Of a stretch of DNA of 64,000 nucleotides, positions 61,663-64,000 are shown piece by piece. The position numbers and the translations under genes were made by a program. Position 1 is the stretch's first letter; each line of letters starts with the position of its first letter. The stretch covers positions 3,942,001-4,006,000 of the forward strand of contig NZ_CP071448.1 in assembly GCF_017352115.1 (NCBI RefSeq). The letters are read 5' to 3'. This DNA comes from Flavobacterium endoglycinae. Lineage in GTDB: Bacteria; Bacteroidota; Bacteroidia; Flavobacteriales; Flavobacteriaceae. The notes beneath the pieces were generated by a model. That model did no database searches. It saw nothing but the letters and a program-made list of their open reading frames with translations, and had not been told where the DNA came from.

Positions 61663-62172
61663 TTAATTTGGTTGTAATTTCTTCATGAATTCATTTGAAG
61701 CCAATTCAAGTGCTTTGTAATAATCTCCCTTTTTTAATTCAGGTACTGCATACGTACTGACAATGTTTTGTGTTTCTTCGTTGTTTAACTTGTATTTGAT
61801 AAAATCGACACTTAGAACCTGGATTTGTCTCAATGTTTTACTAACCATAATAAGCAGAGTAGGATCTAGCCTCGGATCTTTAGAAAGAAATTTATCGATA
61901 TCCATTGCAAATTCTTCAAAGGAATTAAATGGTTTGTACGAAGGTGTTGTGATGATTACAATTTTGTATATATACTTCTTTTCAAAAGCGCTTAAAGTTG
62001 TATTTAAGGATTGAACTTCAGCTGGTGTCAAGATTTTTTCGAAGTCGTTAACACAGTCAGTTGATTTTGCAAATGTATTTTTTAAATCGGCAGCAAAATC
62101 AGTATCATTTTTAGTTTGGGCAGATAAAAGAACTGATGAAAACAGTATAAGCGTAAAGAATAATTTTTTCAT
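61663..62172 (-). CDS. Secreted TPM-domain protein
   Basis: 169 residues. Signal peptide MKKLFFTLILFSSVLLSAQ, then a TPM domain: ILTPAEVQSLNTTLSAFEKKYIYKIVIITTPSYKPFNSFEEFAMDIDKFLSKDPRLDPTLLIMVSKTLRQIQV with the closing YYKALELASNEFMKKL. TPM domains are found in periplasmic or membrane proteins with proposed phosphatase-like activity (YgcG, psb32). Here no membrane helix follows, so it is predicted periplasmic. Stands between two terminators. Confidence 0.85.
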   Translation of the reverse strand: MKKLFFTLILFSSVLLSAQTKNDTDFAADLKNTFAKSTDCVNDFEKILTPAEVQSLNTTLSAFEKKYIYKIVIITTPSYKPFNSFEEFAMDIDKFLSKDPRLDPTLLIMVSKTLRQIQVLSVDFIKYKLNNEETQNIVSTYAVPELKKGDYYKALELASNEFMKKLQPN

Positions 62173-62261
62173 TCTATGCAGAATTAGATTTGGTGGAGCA
62201 AAAGTAACATATTCTTTGTTTTAAACAGATGAAAAAAAAGGTTAGTTTTTAGTTTTGAAAT

Positions 62262-62298
62262 AAAAAATCCGACTGCGAAAAAGTCAGTCGGATTTTTC
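62262..62298 (-). terminator. Terminator of the DUF2314/DUF2625 pair
   Basis: AAAAATCCGACTG, loop CGAAAAAGT, CAGTCGGATTTTT: a strong 13-bp stem with T-run on either side, seven bases past the stop at 62305. Confidence 0.88.
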
Positions 62299-62304
62299 TG
62301 TTTA

Positions 62305-63054
62305 TTATTGAAGCAAAGGCAGTAAATGTTCCCATTTTAATTCTTTTGCATAATCGAATGCCGTTTTTCCCAAATGATTTTTGAGGGTTTTATCTGCACC
62401 AGATTGTAAAAGAATTTCTACTGAAGTGCCATTTCCGGCAATGGCTTCTTGGTGTAAAAAAGTATAACCAGACGGATCTTGTGAAGTTATTTCGTCTGGA
62501 TTGTTTTTTAGAAAATCAATCAGACTTTCTTTCATGTTTTTGCTCATTGGGTGTTCAACAAGGTTTTCTGGTTTTTCTTTTTGTTCAAAAACCACCTGAA
62601 TATCATCGAAATCACCAAAATCCATACCCCAAGCTTCATCATGTTCCTTTCTTTCTTCTTCGCTCATTTCAGAACGCATCGCTTGAATAGTAAAACCTCC
62701 ATACGTTTTGCCATCTGTTGCAAATAACCAGTCGCTGATTTGATTGATTGGAATTTCAACTTCATCACCGTTTTGTACATTCGTAAGATCATTAGGATCG
62801 TTTACTAAAACACCGTAGATTTTTTCGCCATCAAAACCTATATCGTTAATCCACATATGTTCTACAATTGTTTCGCCGTCGATTTCCTGAGTGAAAGCCA
62901 GTTTTACGCAGGCAACATCAAGAGCTGGAATTATACGGCGGTTTTCCCAAGAAAGTTCCCTCCAGAAATATTTAAAGGTTTCTTGAGCTTTTTGATACGC
63001 TGCAATCATTTTTGGGTCTTCGCCGTCAGCAAAAAATGTTTTATTTTCTTCCAT
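62305..63054 (-). CDS. DUF2314 plus ankyrin-repeat protein
   Basis: 249 residues in two parts. Residues about 1-140 are a DUF2314 domain (FADGEDPKMIAAYQKAQETFKYFWRELSWENRRIIPALDVACVKLAF, EHMWINDIGFDGEKIYGVLVNDPNDLTNVQNGDEVEIPINQISDWL). Residues about 190-249 hold one to two ankyrin repeats (DPSGYTFLHQEAIAGNGTSVEILLQSGADKTLKNHLGKTAFDYAKEL). Both domain types are known from immunity proteins of polymorphic toxin systems. It starts 19 bases downstream of the DUF2625 gene stop and shares its transcript. Confidence 0.85.
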   Translation of the reverse strand: MEENKTFFADGEDPKMIAAYQKAQETFKYFWRELSWENRRIIPALDVACVKLAFTQEIDGETIVEHMWINDIGFDGEKIYGVLVNDPNDLTNVQNGDEVEIPINQISDWLFATDGKTYGGFTIQAMRSEMSEEERKEHDEAWGMDFGDFDDIQVVFEQKEKPENLVEHPMSKNMKESLIDFLKNNPDEITSQDPSGYTFLHQEAIAGNGTSVEILLQSGADKTLKNHLGKTAFDYAKELKWEHLLPLLQ

Positions 63055-63073
63055 TTGTATAAATTTTATTTTT

Positions 63074-63748
63074 CTATTCTAGTCCAAGCTCTTTCCTGAA
63101 TTCTAAATTTAAATTGTATTGCTCCTCAATAGAGATTTCTTTTCTTGATGCTTTCTCGATATCTTCTCCTTCTTCTGACCATAAAAACGGAATAAAATTG
63201 AAGACTTGATCACCATTTAATTTGGATACATCTTGTTTCCAGTTTTTCCATTTATATCCTTCATAAAATTTCTCAAGGTCATTATTAAAACAAAAAAGTA
63301 AAAAATCAGTGTAAGTTACATCTAAAGGTTCAAATTCTAAGGTATCAGGTGCAAAATAATAAACTTTCCCTAAGTCATTTCCGAGTTTGCCACCATTTAA
63401 AGCAAAGAAGCCACCAATTGCATCATCAGCAATCAATAAAAATGAAGGCTGTTCTCCAAAATCTTTAAAAGTTTTATTAAGATTCCAATTTGGAAGTGTT
63501 CTTTTTAACTTTTCGTTTCCAGAACCTAAGATTCTAATCCAGCCATTATCAATTAAAATTCCGCCAGTCATATAAATAATTGCTCCCATTGGAGAACGCG
63601 TTGTTACTTGTGTTTGGTATAAAGCTTCTTCTGCTTTTTGAACATCTGTTGGTAAAATTTCAACTTTATTTGTGGCTTCAGAAATCCATTTTTGTATATC
63701 TGCCCAGGCCGAATCTTCGTTGTTTATTAATTTGTCAATTGAGTGCAT
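63074..63748 (-). CDS. Cytoplasmic DUF2625 protein
   Basis: 224 residues, no signal peptide. Parallel to the secreted DUF2625 protein at 40673: EWADIQKWISEATNKVEILPTDVQKAEEALYQTQVTTRSPMGAIIYMTGGILIDNGWIRILGSG, LIADDAIGGFFALNGGKLGNDLGKVYYFAPDTLEFEPLDVTYTDFL, DQVFNFIPFLWSEEGEDIEKASRKEISIEEQYNLNLEFRKELGLE. It is first in a two-gene unit with DUF2314-ankyrin. Confidence 0.85.
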   Translation of the reverse strand: MHSIDKLINNEDSAWADIQKWISEATNKVEILPTDVQKAEEALYQTQVTTRSPMGAIIYMTGGILIDNGWIRILGSGNEKLKRTLPNWNLNKTFKDFGEQPSFLLIADDAIGGFFALNGGKLGNDLGKVYYFAPDTLEFEPLDVTYTDFLLFCFNNDLEKFYEGYKWKNWKQDVSKLNGDQVFNFIPFLWSEEGEDIEKASRKEISIEEQYNLNLEFRKELGLE

Positions 63749-63866
63749 TTTATTAATATTTAAGAATTAAATTTAACTTGCAAAGTACTTCTAACTGATT
63801 ATGATAAGATGCCCAATAAGTTATTTTTATAATAAAATACGCCTTATATTAAATATCTGTAATAAC

Positions 63867-63904
63867 AAAAAATCCGATTTGTTTTTACAAATCGGATTTT
63901 TTTA
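63867..63904 (-). terminator. Terminator of the right-edge gene
   Basis: AAAAAATCCGATTTGT, loop, ACAAATCGGATTTTTT: a long perfect stem with T-run on the minus strand, 18 bases past the stop at 63922. Confidence 0.88.
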
Positions 63905-63921
63905 TAATTGAACAAAAGGAA

Positions 63922-64000
63922 TTTAGAAATTCACATCGTCTGCAATGTTTCCGCCTTGTTCAGCAGCAAATTTTGCAGCGTATTCTTTTTGTTTTGCCTG
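63922..64000 (-). CDS. C-terminal end of an unidentified gene, cut by the window edge
   Basis: The minus strand is open from the window end to a TAA at 63924-63922; the tail reads QAKQKEYAAKFAAEQGGNIADDVNF. Only about 25 residues are visible, a charged helix and an acidic end, so the family cannot be named. The terminator right behind it supports a real gene end. Confidence 0.55.

Overview
The window is a low-GC bacterial chromosome segment that reads as a Flavobacterium or close relative (Bacteroidota). The signs are: a type IX secretion C-terminal sorting domain, a BshB1-type bacillithiol deacetylase, -33/-7 promoters of the TTTG-N19/20-TAnnTTTG kind (best seen before tRNA-His and purL), menaquinone genes, and many flavobacterial intergenic repeats of the 'CCTGAGCGAAGTCGAA' and 'CACGCAGATTT' types. 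No phage, insertion sequence, CRISPR array or rRNA was seen.

Layout. 1-1773: acyl-CoA synthetase, reaching the window edge. 2643-14183: a complete [NiFe]-hydrogenase island of two divergent operons. Leftward: hyaA, hyaB, hyaC (cytochrome b), hyaD (maturation protease), hypF, an FKBP-type prolyl isomerase, hypD, and a NicO/UreH-like metal permease. Rightward: hypA, hypB, hypC, hypE. The small subunit has the six proximal-cluster cysteines of oxygen-tolerant membrane-bound uptake hydrogenases, so the system probably feeds H2 electrons through cytochrome b to menaquinone, under air or micro-oxic conditions. A Crp/FNR-like palindrome lies between the operons, and a strong bidirectional terminator closes the right side. 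14277-25833: purL (with a genomic repeat inserted in frame), a secreted endonuclease with a sorting domain, envelope proteins, a menaquinone pair (thioesterase plus isochorismate synthase) and bshB1. 25900: tRNA-His with promoter and terminator.

26350-41803: a zinc metallopeptidase, a very large hybrid sensor kinase, aldehyde dehydrogenase, pseudouridine synthase, panB, an SH3-domain protein, L-serine ammonia-lyase, and a CPA2 antiporter followed by DUF2625 and VOC proteins. 41864-58221: mostly small single-domain genes (2H phosphoesterase-like, three DUF1801 proteins, two SRPBCC proteins, LOG, lactonase, MBL hydrolase, class C serine hydrolase, AraC regulator with an NmrA-like reductase, a FabZ-like protein lacking the catalytic His, an XRE/DUF2975 pair with a clear operator, an M14 peptidase) and a GNAT gene broken by an in-frame TAG.

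58328-63748: an arginase-family enzyme and then a run of small, mostly cytoplasmic leftward genes (unknown acidic protein, SUFU domain, unknown beta-rich protein, TPM domain, DUF2314 plus ankyrin, DUF2625). This resembles the immunity-gene arrays of polymorphic toxin systems, but no toxin gene is visible here. The right edge cuts the C-terminus of an unidentified gene. All calls come from reading the sequence; no database search was run.
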